64,000 nt of DNA from Rachycentron canadum (lineage: Eukaryota > Chordata > Actinopteri > Carangiformes > Rachycentridae), in the NCBI GenBank assembly GCA_038496675.1, contig CM076651.1, positions 4,550,037 through 4,614,036 of the forward strand, given 5' to 3'. The translations under genes and the position numbers were made by a program. Below are positions 23,901 through 37,085 of this stretch, one piece after another. Every line of letters begins with the position of its first letter. Within the stretch, counting starts at the first letter, position 1. Under the pieces are notes generated by a model, which was given only the letters and a program-made list of their open reading frames with translations, made no database searches and had not been told where the DNA came from.

Positions 23901-26900
23901 ATGATTCACTACAGGACATTTTCTTTAACAGTACTTTTACTGCAGTAGTTTACCGGCAGCCCACACATTGCTAAATCCAACCCTCAAACTGAATTTCTGA
24001 ATGACAGAAGAGGGATGCCTTCATGGGAAACTGAAACTTTCTCCAGTACCTAAAGCAAAACCGGTAAAGTCAGAGCTTATTGGTATTAAAGTCTTGAAAA
24101 AGTTAACCCCAGGCTCAGTTTAATAATGGGTCTCTGTACCCATCACTAGCTCTGTTAAACAAGGACAGCATGTTTGTGAGCCTTATAGCATAATGGTGCT
24201 CTTACCTGACCCTGGAACCCATCCAAACAGTGGCTTATTTCCACGTCACCAGCATGGCTAAAATACATCCGACTGCACTATGATAGTACACGAATTTCAA
24301 CAGGGTATTGTCACCACAATGACAACCACACATGTGACCGCAATTGATGGCCGCCTGCCAGCTACTTTGCCCACTAGACTCAAATTGAACATTTCCTGTG
24401 CGTCCCCCTGAGTCATGAAACATGGAAATTAAGCCACATCGGCCAATTAGTGCCGAAGATGTGTCATCTGCCTCCTGTTGCTGCTTTCACATGAGTGTGA
24501 AAACACGTTGATGGTCCCTCCCCTTCCGGTAAATAGCCAGGAGGGCAACCATTGAGTGCCCGTCGTTTTACATTCCACTTTTTGAAAGTTTTAACCATCT
24601 TGGCACTTATAGTGAACGCACTCAAGGCACTTTAATGTACATTTACAGACACAAAAAAGTAGAATCCCTTTTGTGTAGTTCATTCAGATTATGGTTCTGT
24701 TGTGACCTGTGTAAAAGTTCAACCACACTTTGGAACCAACTCCTCCAGGGATTCAGGTTCATTCAAATAGTCCCAGATGTTTCTCACATATTCTGCCGGT
24801 CCAGGCAATGAAACCAGTGACAACAAAGAAAACTCACCCAAGAGCCAATCTTTAAACTGAAAGTCAGGAAAGACCATGAAAACAAGGGCTAAGATCTATT
24901 AAGTCATATACTGAAATAAAGCTGTCTTCTTGTCAACAGAGATAACAGTTTTCTTTTATGACCCTTGGGTCAGATAAGAAACCAACAAAGGGAAGGACCG
25001 TTCAGATTGATAAAGCACAAAGCAGATAAAAAAAGAAAAAAGAAAAGCAGACACAGGCTGTAAACACTACAACCGAGGGAGCAGCAACATTTCTCTCTTC
25101 TAAACGTTGTTTGTCTGAGGGCGAGCCAAGTGATGAACCAGGCTGTGATTGATGCCACTTATATCTGTCCTCTCCTCTCGCCCCTGGCAAAAATCACACT
25201 GAGCATACTGTGAAATGAACCTTGGCTCCGATTTATGATATTGGGACATTGTTATGAAAAATGATAAAAGCGGTTTCAAGGTTTTAGATGAATGAGAAAA
25301 AGGGAAAAAAAAGGAAAAAAAGGGGAAAACAATAATTGAATTCTGCAAGGATGAATGTTGGAAAACGCGCCCATGTTGGACGCAGCTTGCTGTAGGGTCC
25401 TTTCAAATGAGAATAATAATGAAGAAGAATAGGAAACAGACAGAGGTGGGGAGGCGGCGGGCAGAGTACCAAAGATTTGCATCTTCTGTGCTATATCACT
25501 GTGTGTCAAATCCAGCCTGCCAACACCGCATACAGTCAATCGAGAAGACGCAGCACAGGCTTGTCACATGGCGTTTGGCACCCACTTATATTATAATCCA
25601 TATAAATATTAGATACGGTGCATAAAGAGAAAGAGGTTGCCTGTGCTACAGCTATGTGATTAAACGAAGACACAGAGAAGGAGTGAGGCGAAAGAGAGGC
25701 AAGAGGCAAGTCTAAATACTGACGTCAAAGCCTCCGTTGTACATGAATGAGAAAAAGTGGCCTTCAGTTAATTGCCAGAAAACAGAAAAGCCCTCGAGTA
25801 GCAGAGATGTGATGTCAGATTAGTGTCAAAATGGTTTCAATGGGTTGTCTTTTCATTACAAGGCTGCATTCAAGGCTCAGAGTTGTTTGGCAAAGAAGAA
25901 GAAGAAGAAGAAAGTAAGAGTAAAGCCAATCAACAGAGAAAGGCATCAATCATCCCGATGCCTTCTGGGAATTTCAGTCCTGGTGACTGTGCAGATACAC
26001 TGTGCAGGTAGAATCGCCAAGAAGTGAAAGTACTGACATGCACATTTTACTGTGTGCGCAATGTTTTATTCAGTTTTTAAACACGGTGACTATGTTCAAA
26101 AATATGAGTAACAGCTGTTTTAACTTGGATCCCCAAAACAAAGACTCTTCTGGGACACAGCTCAGTCAATGATGACTAAAAAGAGCTGCAAAACATCATC
26201 GCACTGGACTTTGAAAGGAGCAAGTTCTCTAACACAGATCTCTGCTAGTGTCCAACAGAACTAAGAAATAGGTATTTCTACTTATTCACCTTTTGATTTT
26301 AAGAAAATAGTAGAGTTTCTTTAACAGCTATTATACGGGTAGAACTTGGTCATTTCCACCCTTACCTGGGGTGTTACTGTTCACATTACTGTATTGACAG
26401 AGAACCTGAGGTAGGAATACACCATCATGTAAGGGCAGGGATTATGAAGAGGAAGTCAAGAAGTCAAGAGCTGAATAAACAGCCTCCAGAAGGTGAAATA
26501 TTGCATTTATAGGAAGCGCCCAGGCGGTAATATTCCTTTGTGTGTGTGTGGAGCACTGTGATTTAGTAATGTGTGAGTGGTGTTAGTCCATATCTCTTCA
26601 GGCTCTTGCTTAGAACTTGATCCCGCTGTCGGTTACACTTTCCGCCCTTCCACCTCGCCATCACTGCCAATGGCTTCACTCTATTCAAATGTCCCAGTAA
26701 GCCGTGACAGCGTGACAAGGAGCCAGCATACAACACACCTGCATCCTGAAACCCGAAGCAGGTGGATGGAAATTCAGCCGTTGTTAATTTTATTATTTAC
26801 ACCTGCGACATGTCAAAAAAAGACCTACTGTTGCAGTTCAGAGTGAACACAGACGGTGCACAACAAGAAACTGATGCTACGCGGGGAGAAAGAATTTGCT

Positions 26901-29225
26901 CCGAGCGCTCTGAGCTGCTTTGACACCAGGTCGGCCACTGAAGTAAACAGGTGTGGCTGTTAGGTTGGGGGGGGGGAATACAAAACACACAAAAAACCTT
27001 TGGATGATTAGATCATCTGTTCATTCTGCTTGAGTCAGCAGCTGAGAGAGTGATGCTGCAACCTGCTTGTTTCAGCCGATAACAACAACTTGACTATGAC
27101 ACAGAAACCAGAAGGACCATTGACATACAGCACATCACAAATATAACTCAATCTATTCTTATGTACGACTACCAAGGACTTGATGCAATATTTAGCCTTA
27201 TGGCCTAATTTTCCCATGCTGTATTTGGCAGAATGATGGATGCTGCAGTGGCAGTACTTATTACACTGTAGAGAGGATGCAGTTGGTGTACTTGAGGCCA
27301 ATCCTGCAGCCTGTCTGCATGCATAGAGGCCAAGTTAACTTCTGACTGTCCTTGAAAGCTGGCATCCAGCTACTCCACAGTGCTGTAATAGCTGGCTGGA
27401 TGAGAGCAACATCCTATAAAGCCCCCACCCCCAGTCTCTAGGGGACTGCAGTCTGTTTGACTCTGTATGTGATGGGTAGTGGACAGGTCACAAAGTAAGC
27501 AGAGTTTTCCCCAGAAGTCTCCTATGGTGGCCCAGGGGGATTTTTCTTGAATTTTCCTCTCAGAGAAACTGGTCACCAATGTTCTGCTCGAGGCAGTTGA
27601 TACACTACAGAAACCAACAGGGCATTACTAGATGGAAAAAAGTATTTCTAGCATACCGCTGCATCCCAACGAGGTGCGGATGCTGAGTTTACCTGCTTAG
27701 AAAAAGCTTTTAAGGGGCAAGGTAGCATCTAGTGTAGAAAATGCACCAAACCATGCTACAATTGAGCAAGAACAGGTTCTCCCTGTGCAGTTAAAAGGAA
27801 ATACAAGAACAAACTGTTCTGCCTAAAGAATATAGACTGATGTGTTAAAGGAAGAAAAATCATTTGCAGACTCAAGACAAAATCCCTGTGGATTCAAACT
27901 TAACTCCATTCTCACTCTGCAAGCTATAGGTGTAAACAAGGCCATAGGAGACATACATTTAGGGGTGAAAAAGAACATACTGTTCTTACCTGATATGGTC
28001 ACAGCCAATTTTGAATTGATGGAAAGGAGAGGACCCACATGGAAAAAAGGGGAAACAAAAGTACAGTCATCAGATAAACTTTTGTAAAGTTTGACATTTG
28101 CATCACGTATTCAAATACAATATTTGGCGGTGGCATTTAGATGATCATTATGCAGTAGTCCAAGGGCCAGATGGCAAAAACAACTTCAAGACTTTCATCC
28201 AGCCATCTCAAAGGGACTCTTGAAGTGGCTCCCCTGACACAGGAGCAGAAATAGGGCAGATGAAACTGATAAACCAAGAATCACTTTTATTTCTGAGCAA
28301 ATATCATCGTCAGAGGGTAAATGCCTCCTTGAAATTATGACACACGGATAAAACCTTCTGTGCTGGCATGTAACGCACACTACAGCCGACATTATGGTAA
28401 TTTTACTGCAGCCACTGTTTGATTTAAGTAGACACCTGCCATGCGTGCAAAAACTGTGATTCTCCACAGGGTAAATGAATGAAGGCACCACAGAAAACAA
28501 GCACCATTCTTATTCATTGTACTAAGCTGGCAGGCTGCCTTCAACTCAATATTGGAAATGTACAGGTACAGTAATAAAGACGCCCTGTATAAAGTGCTGC
28601 ATCAAAATCAATCCAGGCTGTGTGAGTAAATATGGCATCAGACTAGTCACCTTGAGCCGAATCAACTTTAAAGCTGAGTCTGTGGAAACTTAAACTTCTT
28701 CATAATGTGTAGAAGAACTAGAACGCATAGCAGACCTATTTTCTTTATTCCTATTTCATTGAATTCAAAATAACGTGTTGTTGCAGAGCTGCTGTACAGC
28801 AACTGTCCATCAGTGACACTCCATGCAGTCTCTCTCATGCAGTAACTCCCAGAATCCTCACTTTTAAAAACAACAAAGAGCAGTGACAGCAAACCTGCAA
28901 GGAGCTTGGATTTTAGAGAGTATAGCCACACAAAAATCAAAGACGTTACACTTAAGTTACCATTTCTGACTTATTCAGCCCTTGGGTTTTGACCCATGTC
29001 TGTATCAGACAGGCTTTAATCCTAATATCCGTCATGTTTCATTATGCAGTACGGTTTTTCTTAGGTCCCACCAGTGAGATAGATATTAGATGCCAGACTT
29101 TCTCAGGGCCCAAAGGGTTTCTAGAGACTTTCTCTGAGGTGTGGACAGCTCGGAACAATCAGTCAGCCTGCAGACAGCCTCTCCTTGTCATTACTCTCAG
29201 TGAGACTGACTCAGGAGGGAGAGAA
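20956..29225. other. Intronic stretch, mostly unassigned
   Basis: No exon or named repeat is supported. Repeat-free AT-rich blocks at 21600-21735 and 22028-22140 and a homopurine tract at 22188-22243 are treated under findings. Confidence 0.5.
22188..22243 (+). repeat. Homopurine GAGGAGG-type tract
   Basis: About 55 bases of nearly pure purine (GGATGAGG, AAGGAGAAGGAGGAGG and similar). On the magi3 strand it is a polypyrimidine run. Confidence 0.8.
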
Positions 29226-29672
29226 TATATATATCTATATATATATAGATATATATNNNNNNNNNNNNNNNNNNNNNNNNNNNNNNNNNNNNNNNNNNNN
29301 NNNNNNNNNNNNNNNNNNNNNNNNNNNNNNNNNNNNNNNNNNNNNNNNNNNNNNNNNNNNNNNNNNNNNNNNNNNNNNNNNNNNNNNNNNNNNNNNNNNN
29401 NNNNNNNNNNNNNNNNNNNNNNNNNNNNNNNNNNNNNNNNNNNNNNNNNNNNNNNNNNNNNNNNNNNNNNNNNNNNNNNNNNNNNNNNNNNNNNNNNNNN
29501 NNNNNNNNNNNNNNNNNNNNNNNNNNNNNNNNNNNNNNNNNNNNNNNNNNNNNNNNNNNNNNNNNNNNNNNNNNNNNNNNNNNNNNNNNNNNNNNNNNNN
29601 NNNNNNNNNNNNNNNNNNNNNNNNNNNNNNNNNNNNNNNNNNNNNNNNNNNNNNNNATATATATATATATAT
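29226..29672 (+). repeat. (AT)n microsatellite containing an assembly gap
   Basis: ATATATATCTATATATATAG at the left, N at 29257-29656 (400 bases), then ATATATATATATATAT at 29657-29672. The gap is probably an unresolved AT repeat. Open frames crossing it are artefacts. Confidence 0.95.
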
Positions 29673-30261
29673 TTCCCCCCCAACCAGCGGGCGCTCTCTG
29701 AACACTCTGAGCGGGGCCCTCGGTCCCCCATCCATCTGCAGGCCGTCCCTCGCACTCATTAATTCTGCCCGTCCCCAGGTGGCTGCTAGTTGGCGCGATG
29801 TGATTAAGCTCAAATGAACCACCAGGAATAAATAGAAGCTTGAGCCCCTCAGCAGAGAGAAAGCAAAGAGAAAATAATGACAGATCTTTCTGATTACAAG
29901 GTGTGAGGGACTATTTGCCTCCGTGGGCTGCAAACCTGTGATAAACTATTTTGACTACAAAGCCAACTTGGTTTTAAGGGTTTCTTGAAGAATGATGAGG
30001 CATGGTAACAGAACTGGCTGGTGGCAACCGCTTAAAATCTGATTAGATTCAGCAACCTGGATGAAGGTGTTTAAATGAATACACATGTTCCCCATTCAAA
30101 CTCAAGACCCAGATAAAGATGCATTAGTCACACAGATTACATCAACACAGCATACCGAGTGGAAACTGGTCTCCATTTTAAGATCTAGAGCATGTTTGGA
30201 TGGATTAGTTGAGAGGCCCCACCAAGCCCAGGTCCGGTAGCCTATGGAGTCAGGTGAAATG

Positions 30262-30710
30262 GCAACCCATCGTGACGTCACCCATTGGTTTCTGAACTGC
30301 CATTTCAAAGCCTTGAGTTTGCTGTTGTTTTTTTTAAACCAGAAGAAACCATATTTGGAGGAGAAGGAGCTGAGGAGGATTGAGGGGTGGATCTGACCTG
30401 CCCTGTGCTTTCTCAGGCATGTCGCCATTTCTGGTATAGCATGTCAATCACATGGCAGCCACAGTCTGATGCATACACTACCTTATGGTCTATTTTCCTC
30501 TAAAAGAGACCATAATTTAAAAACTGAATATCATGTCATGACTTGAAACTAACAATTGAGACCATAAACTCATCAAGAAAACCATTTTCCCATAGACTTA
30601 AAAAGTGACTTATTTTTGCAACCAGTGGAGTCACCTCCTGATGGTCACTAGATACAATAAGGGTTTAAGTCACTTCCATATTGGCTTCACTTCTCAGCCC
30701 TGGTGTCTAC
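30262..30710 (-). repeat. Interspersed repeat, copy 2 (inverted relative to 826-1110)
   Basis: Reading the minus strand, this block shares CAACCAGTGGAGT (in reverse), TTTTCCCATAGACTT and ACCCATCGTGACGTCACCCA with the copy at 826-1110. It is longer because it keeps an internal segment around 30290-30440 that the first copy lacks or has diverged from. The 108-codon minus-strand open frame at 30102-30428 is part of it and is not a gene. Confidence 0.7.
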
Positions 30711-31917
30711 GTCCATATTTATATACATTTATAAATAAGGTCTATGGGTCACATTGAAAAATTACTACAAAGAGATACAAAACAACTACCAAGGGCACAA
30801 GCAACACTAAAGGGATGCAAAACAAGTACAAAGAGACAAAAACAAATCGACAAACAACTTGGCCGGCCCCACACACTTTCAGTCTGTGTAGGAAAAAAAT
30901 ATTTTTCAAGGACACTGTGGCAGCAAAATGTGGTGACATGTCCTGTCATTTTTTAAATAGAGTTTGATACTGGCACCAATGCCCCCCCAGTGTGATCTGT
31001 CATTACTATAACAGCTCTGCAGCTACTGATTTGTGGACAAACATGCCCCGATTGGCCAGATGTTGATGCTCATCGCCTGTCATACCTTTTTCCACTCTGC
31101 CAGCCACCCATGTTCCTCTGAGCTATCCCTGGATTTCTCTGTGAAAACTATTATTGAGTGGCTCTCCAACCTTTGTCCTCATCTCCCCCGGGTGCTGCTC
31201 AGCCTGGGGCTCTCTCAAAATCCTGTCAGCCCTGCTCTTTCCAGTGACTCAGCATATTGACAAGCTGTCTGTAGAGCACCAGGGCCATGCGAGCCAGCCC
31301 AACAGGGCCTGCGTGTGCATACCGATACTGCCCCGGCCTTTTGAAGTAGATGTGATGGAAAATGCTATCAAGACTGGTCCATCTGTCCTGTTGGCTTTTG
31401 TGTTTATGGGTTTACAAAAAGGATGATGTTCAGGGCGATCATTAATAGCTCTGCTCGCTGCTGTCACGAGTTTAGTGGGAGGGTGGGGAGAAGAGATGCC
31501 AACTGCAGGGGCTTAATGAACTGAAGAAAATGAAAGTTGGTGTGTGTGTGTGTTACAGTGCATTTCTGCTTTCTCCATTGATATGATGAAACAAAACCAG
31601 GGTTGAAAGGATGGAAGGTGCCCATCACAAGCTCTTTACCCCGAGGTCTTTTAGTGAATTACATGGCTTTTTTTTTTTCTTTTTTGCTTGGTTCAATGCT
31701 ATCTCCTCAAAAACAAGGGAGTGTGCAACAGCACATCACAGCTATAAAAGCATCATTAAAACACACATGATCAGAACATCTGCTAGTACAGATAATAAGA
31801 ATCATGAAACTCTATGACTTTAACAGCCAGTCCCTGAACCCAATTGTGACATAGTACCAGCTGTTTTTCTTCTCTTCTCTCTGAAGCAATATGAAGGATC
31901 ATTGATATTACTACAGG

Positions 31918-31965
31918 CTGACCTCCTTCTCTTCCCCCTCCTCCTTCTCCCCCTCCTCCTCCATG
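31918..31965 (+). repeat. Homopyrimidine tract
   Basis: CTCCTTCTCTTCCCCCTCCT followed by more CCTCCT units, nearly pure pyrimidine for about 45 bases. Confidence 0.75.
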
Positions 31966-32771
31966 ACTTTGATCATCCTTTACAGCCTTCATTTTACAGG
32001 TCCGGTCCTACTAATCACATCCATCTGGGTCTGTTTTTCCCTCTGGACTGTGTTGCTGTATTTATGCAAGAGTTTGATCCCAGATTTGGGTATGAAATCT
32101 CCATAGAGGCTGAGCATATATTAGTCAGTTTGGAGATAGCGGTTTTGCTCAAATGGATAAAAACAACCAGCCTGAATGTTAAACTGAATCAGTAAGGCAG
32201 GTTGCCATGATAAAATGTTGACTGCAGAATTAAATTACGGTTCTAAAATACAAATGAACAACATCAAGTTGCATTGGAAAGCGCATGAAGTTTATAAAAT
32301 ATAAGCAGGTTGTTTAATTAAAATCTGCCTAAGGGTGAGATCCAAATATTTAGTTGATACTTAAGGTTATTGTAACTAATGTTCTAATGCTTCCGCTTTA
32401 TCAGTGCAAATCCCAAATCCAACCATTTTACAACCAGGCTACATTTGCACCAATGCAACCAGATATCTCCAGAGAGCTCAGGAGATCAACCACACTTCCA
32501 CCTGCCTATACGGAGTTTAGGATCTGTAGTGGTTGCTCAGAGCTGAAAGGATCCATTTTCAATTCTACAGCAGCTCTTATGGGGATTTGGAAGACGATTT
32601 GCAAAGTTGAAGAGAAACTCAAAAACCCCTAAAACCTGAGCAGGCCTGCTTCTATTGGAGAGTATGTTACCTGTCGGGTATCGGGGATTCATCACTTGAG
32701 AATGTGTTTGCTAAGAAAGGGGTGGATTGTGTGGGTAGTGAACAAAATAACTCTATTAAGCTACAGAAGTA

Positions 32772-32850
32772 AATATATATATATATATATATATATACAT
32801 ACATACACGTGTGTGTATATATATATGTATATATACACACACACACACAC
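32772..32850 (+). repeat. Compound (AT)n/(AC)n microsatellite
   Basis: AT run, then ACATACATACACGTGTGTGT, then AT and AC runs; the centre is self-complementary. Confidence 0.95.
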
Positions 32851-35800
32851 GTTTTTTAGATATTTTTTTAATCCACTATGCAAACTTGCCTCTTCTCCCT
32901 TTGAAGGACAAATCTGCTTGTATTTAACAGCTGTCTTTCATGAGGAGAAATGTGATTTGTTAAAACATTTATTGAGTGTCAAAACTGATTCATTGCTGTA
33001 CAAACCCGACACACTAAATTTAAAAAATAAAAGTTTAGAGACCTGACCCTTGTTACAGGGAAGGGATGATGTATCTATGGCAGCAGCTCTACAGCAGGGG
33101 GCAGACAGGAAGTGAGCATGCAGCTCAGATGTATGTAAACCCCAGCTGGGACGATCCTTTATGATCTCCACCCAAGAACGTGGCCTGTTAGCAATAATTC
33201 CTTTCATTTGTAATTAAGCCTGGGAAACGGCACACCTGCAGTGACACATCATGCATTCATTACGGTGTGTTGTGGTATTGGGGAATTCTTCTGATGGAAT
33301 GCATCAAAGTCCTGTCATTCACTGTCGCTGTGTGGAATGTCTCTGAACCCGACGCATTTTCATTACTGCATCTTTGCACCAAACCTTGGCCTCTCTCATC
33401 AGGCTGTCCTCGTCTACAAGAACCTGAAGGTGTGAAGAATGTGGCCACCCACCCTCCACCGCCACCACCAACATCACCATCGCCACCCCACCCATGCCTC
33501 TCTGCCTTATCATGAAACCTAAACTGGTTTAAACAGTAGTAAGGCGTGAGAGAAACTGCAGCAGGAAGGGCCAGCCTGTCCGCTTTCCAAAATTCTCCAC
33601 ATATTCCAAATACTTTAATGGGAAATGGATGGATAAGTCACCACATAACAAAAAAAAAAAAAAAAAAAGAAAAAGAAAAGATTGTTCCAAGCCAGGGAGA
33701 GTGTTCATTTTTCAGATATACACAGACAGCTGCATTAGTGATATCTTGTATGTGTCGTTGAGATAAATGTTGAGTGGAAGTGCAGTCTGATGGGCCATCG
33801 CGAGGCCAAAGGCAAGTTCTGAAAACAGCTCCAGCTCATTCTCATTGAATAAACATGAATAACAGAGTACATACCTGCACCTGCATCTAAGTCTAGACAC
33901 ATCCTGTTATAAATTACACACAGCATTGCATAACAGTTTGTATTCACACGTGCTTCTGCTTTACATCCCTTATAAATACTGACATACAGCACATGTATTA
34001 AGGGCATATAGACTCGCAGGAAGTGTGTGCAGAGTATGACGGCTGAAATAATGACAGCACTTTAGAAGGAGCCGGGGGGTAATAACTCTATCACCTTAGT
34101 ACTTGGTTATTACTGCCCTCGTCTAGTGCCTTAACTTCATTATGCTAACAAGATGCTGACGACATCATTAATCACACCTCATTTCTGGGCTGATGAGACA
34201 AAATAGGCTGATTTAGAGTACAAGTGACAACGTGGAGGGGGATGGAGTGAAGTGTTACAGCCCTTACGGCTTCTTGCTTGTTTAACTCAAGCTGTCAAAT
34301 AAACGTAGTGGAGTAGAAAGTACAATATTTCCTCTCATGTGGCACTTAGCCGACCAATGGTGCACATCGCTCAGTCAGTCAGGCCGGCCCTGCTGTTGTG
34401 GTCCAGCCATAAAGGTAAACGACAAACCAAACCGCCGTGGCCACAAAGAGAGACTATTAAAATGAAATATTAAACTCAATATTGATGTCAAAATGTATCT
34501 CTACAACAACTAATACCCTGCTTGTGACTGAATGCCCGTGTTTGCTAAAATTAGATAATATATGACATGTTCTAATGACATTTTATTAAGAAATGCAAAC
34601 ATTGGAATTGAAAGGGTGCGCTGTTACAAACCAGCTAGCTAACATCCAGTGAAATTCAGAAACTTTGAAGGTAAGAAAATAAAACATATTGAAGAAGCCA
34701 GATAGTTATTTATGTTTAGTCATTTACCTACAGTCTGAGCAAAGTATATGAGCAGAGATTTGAGGGCATTAGCCACTTATGCTAAAAGATAATGGCAGGT
34801 AAGATCGCCAACTAACGTCAAGCTGAAGAAATGGTATAGTCCACTAAAGGGGTGTCTTAAATCATACTACAAGATTTTACAATATCGAGGTATGAATATA
34901 GGGAATATATTTTAATAGTTATAATTACAGCTAGGTAGAATAAATGTTACAACCAAATCCCCCCCATAGTTTAAACCTTGGGCTGATTCGAATTTGAGGA
35001 GGGAGATTTACCCATGAACCAGCTGATGAAGCATTTCATGAGAATTATTGAGTTTAGTCATAATTTGTTTTGCCTTTAAAACACAATAAAATCCCAGTTG
35101 CTAAGCTTCTTGTGCCAAGCTCAAGAGAGTGTGTGGTACTTTCTTTAGTGCTGAACAAAAGCCACTGTCTTTACAACACATCCTCCACAAACAGCTCACA
35201 ACACTTGTCATGTGGGTGAGACATTTGGTCCGACATTCCCCGAGCGCCTCCAACACCTGCCTCAGACCATCCGTCATAGAGGAGGGAGTGTATGCTACCA
35301 CCTCTGCTGTTAGGCTCGGCGGGAGGGCTTTAATTTATTGTATGTGTGCCGTTCGCTGTTGTTGCCAATCAGTCACCTTGTGAAGCTGACAGCCTGCACA
35401 AGGCTTCAGAGTGGGCATGAGAAACACTATGGATTTTTTTTTCCAGGGAGATGGGCTGTGGGTGCCGCCTCAGTAATGCAGTCATATTTTACCCCCATTC
35501 AGCAGGATGTAGTGATAGCCAGCAGCATCCTGGGGGAACCCTACTGCTTTGCCTGCACTCCACAGAAAGAGTGGGCTGCTCTCCTTGTCTAATTATACTA
35601 CAGGAAAAATAGCACAAATTACTTTATTTTAATGCAGCAGGGAGTGGTGAAAAATTTACTCTGACTTATTAACTGAGAGGAGGAAGAAATCATTCAGGAA
35701 GTTTTTCAATCCAAAGCAGTCAGATACGTCAGCGCTGCAATGTTAATGCTCGACTGAAAGCAGAAACAGCAGCCCTGTTTTCAGGTTGATGTGTAAGCGG

Positions 35801-36189
35801 AGAGGACTTGTAGATGGAGCCTCTCCAGAGACAAATGGTTTAAAGGTCACACAGTGAGCTGAATCTCTAAGAGGAGATGTAAAAGGTAGGAGGGGATTGA
35901 GGGGGAGAGGAGGAAAGAGAGAAAGAGAGGGATGGAGCAGGGGGAGGTCGAAAGACAAGGTAAGGCTGAGAGATGTGGACAGGGAGCCAATAAGCTCAGA
36001 CCTGGCATTAATATGCATCTCATGCGGTCTGATCACAAGGGGGCAGCTCTAAGCACAGGTGTGAATGCATAGTCTTAAGGATGCATCAGAGATCCGATCG
36101 CTCACACTGCATTCAGAGCTGGTCTGGACTCCATACAACCGCATTATTTTAGCAAACGGGAACGCAAAGGTGACCTGGGCCACACTGAA

Positions 36190-36235
36190 GGACCACCTAC
36201 TCAACTCTCAGGACTGAGAGTTGAGTAGGTGGTCC
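36190..36235. other. Exact 21-bp hairpin with 4-base loop
   Basis: The left arm 36190-36210 begins GGACCACCTACT and the right arm 36215-36235 ends AGTAGGTGGTCC. The two 21-base arms are exact reverse complements around the loop GGAC. The flanks do not pair further. I know of no element with this structure; see findings. Confidence 0.9.
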
Positions 36236-36429
36236 GATTCGTGCCGCCAGTTTCATAATGAACTGAAAATATTCTTTACAACTCTCACAGTATTTCCACT
36301 ACATTGATTTAATCGCAGCGGCTCACCAAAATATCAACACTGACCACAGTGAAAACCTTATTTCATTGTTGCGCTGTGTGCAGTGCATGGATTTGCTTAG
36401 TCCTTCCTTGACCTGCTCCCTCTCTCGCT

Positions 36430-36447
36430 CACACACACACACACACA
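36430..36447 (+). repeat. Short (CA)n
   Basis: Nine CA units. Confidence 0.9.
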
Positions 36448-36829
36448 AACACAGTTAGACTGGTTTAACTGTGGTCTTTAACAGGAATGATGTACGTGTT
36501 TATTTGCACATAGAGCGGGGAAATGAGATCTGAAGTGTTCACTCGAGACACATGTGGAGGTGCATTTCAATGCCCGACGTGAACCAACGTGCACAGAGCT
36601 CGTCCACTCGTGATTGGATCACCCGAGATGCACGTCAACGCACGGCCTAAACAAATGCCACTTCTATGAGATGCGGAGGTGAAGTTACTTATTGTGAAGT
36701 GGAGGAAGAAACCAGCTCCATTTATTTTAATTCAGTCATAATTCAGTTGTGAAATAAATAAATATGAATCACTGAAGCTGCTGGGGACAACATTAGTTGT
36801 GCAATTATTTGGTCATAAACCAAAGTATT

Positions 36830-37085
36830 GAGCAAATTTTGATAATTCATCCTGTGGGGGACAGAGACATCTGCACCAAATTTCATGGTGATTCATACTA
36901 ATGGCTGTTGAGATGTGTGGTACTAGAAGAAAAGTCAGGGGATCTCCAAAGTCATCGGCGCACATAACGTGGGAACAATGAATATCGGAACACAATTTTA
37001 GGCAATTCATTCAGCTGCTGTCAAGATATGGACCAAAGTGATGGACAGAGCAACATTTCTATCCATAGAGCCGTGTCTCTAGCAC
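36830..37085 (+). repeat. Interspersed repeat family B
   Basis: Contains AATTCATCCTGTGGGGGACA, ACCAAATTTCATGGTGATTC, TGGACCAAAGTGATGGACAG and CCATAGAGCCGTGTCTCTAG. The same wording, reversed, is at 14877-15140, and a short degenerate piece is at about 40735-40815. A teleost-wide repeat type by recollection; not coding. Confidence 0.7.

Larger units (their letters stand above)
30711..36189. other. Intronic stretch, no gene seen
   Basis: Apart from the AT/CA microsatellite at 32772-32850, a pyrimidine tract near 31918-31965 and a poly-A at 33650-33668, I see no supported feature. Open frames here have no recognisable protein wording. Confidence 0.5.

Noticed and set aside
28989..29933. Four 198-257 codon open frames over the AT-repeat gap
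   Set aside because: Most of each frame is N; the ends are Tyr-Ile repeats from ATATAT.
36190..36235. microRNA precursor
   Set aside because: The stem is perfect and only 21 bp with a 4-base loop; miRNA precursors have longer stems with bulges and a larger loop.
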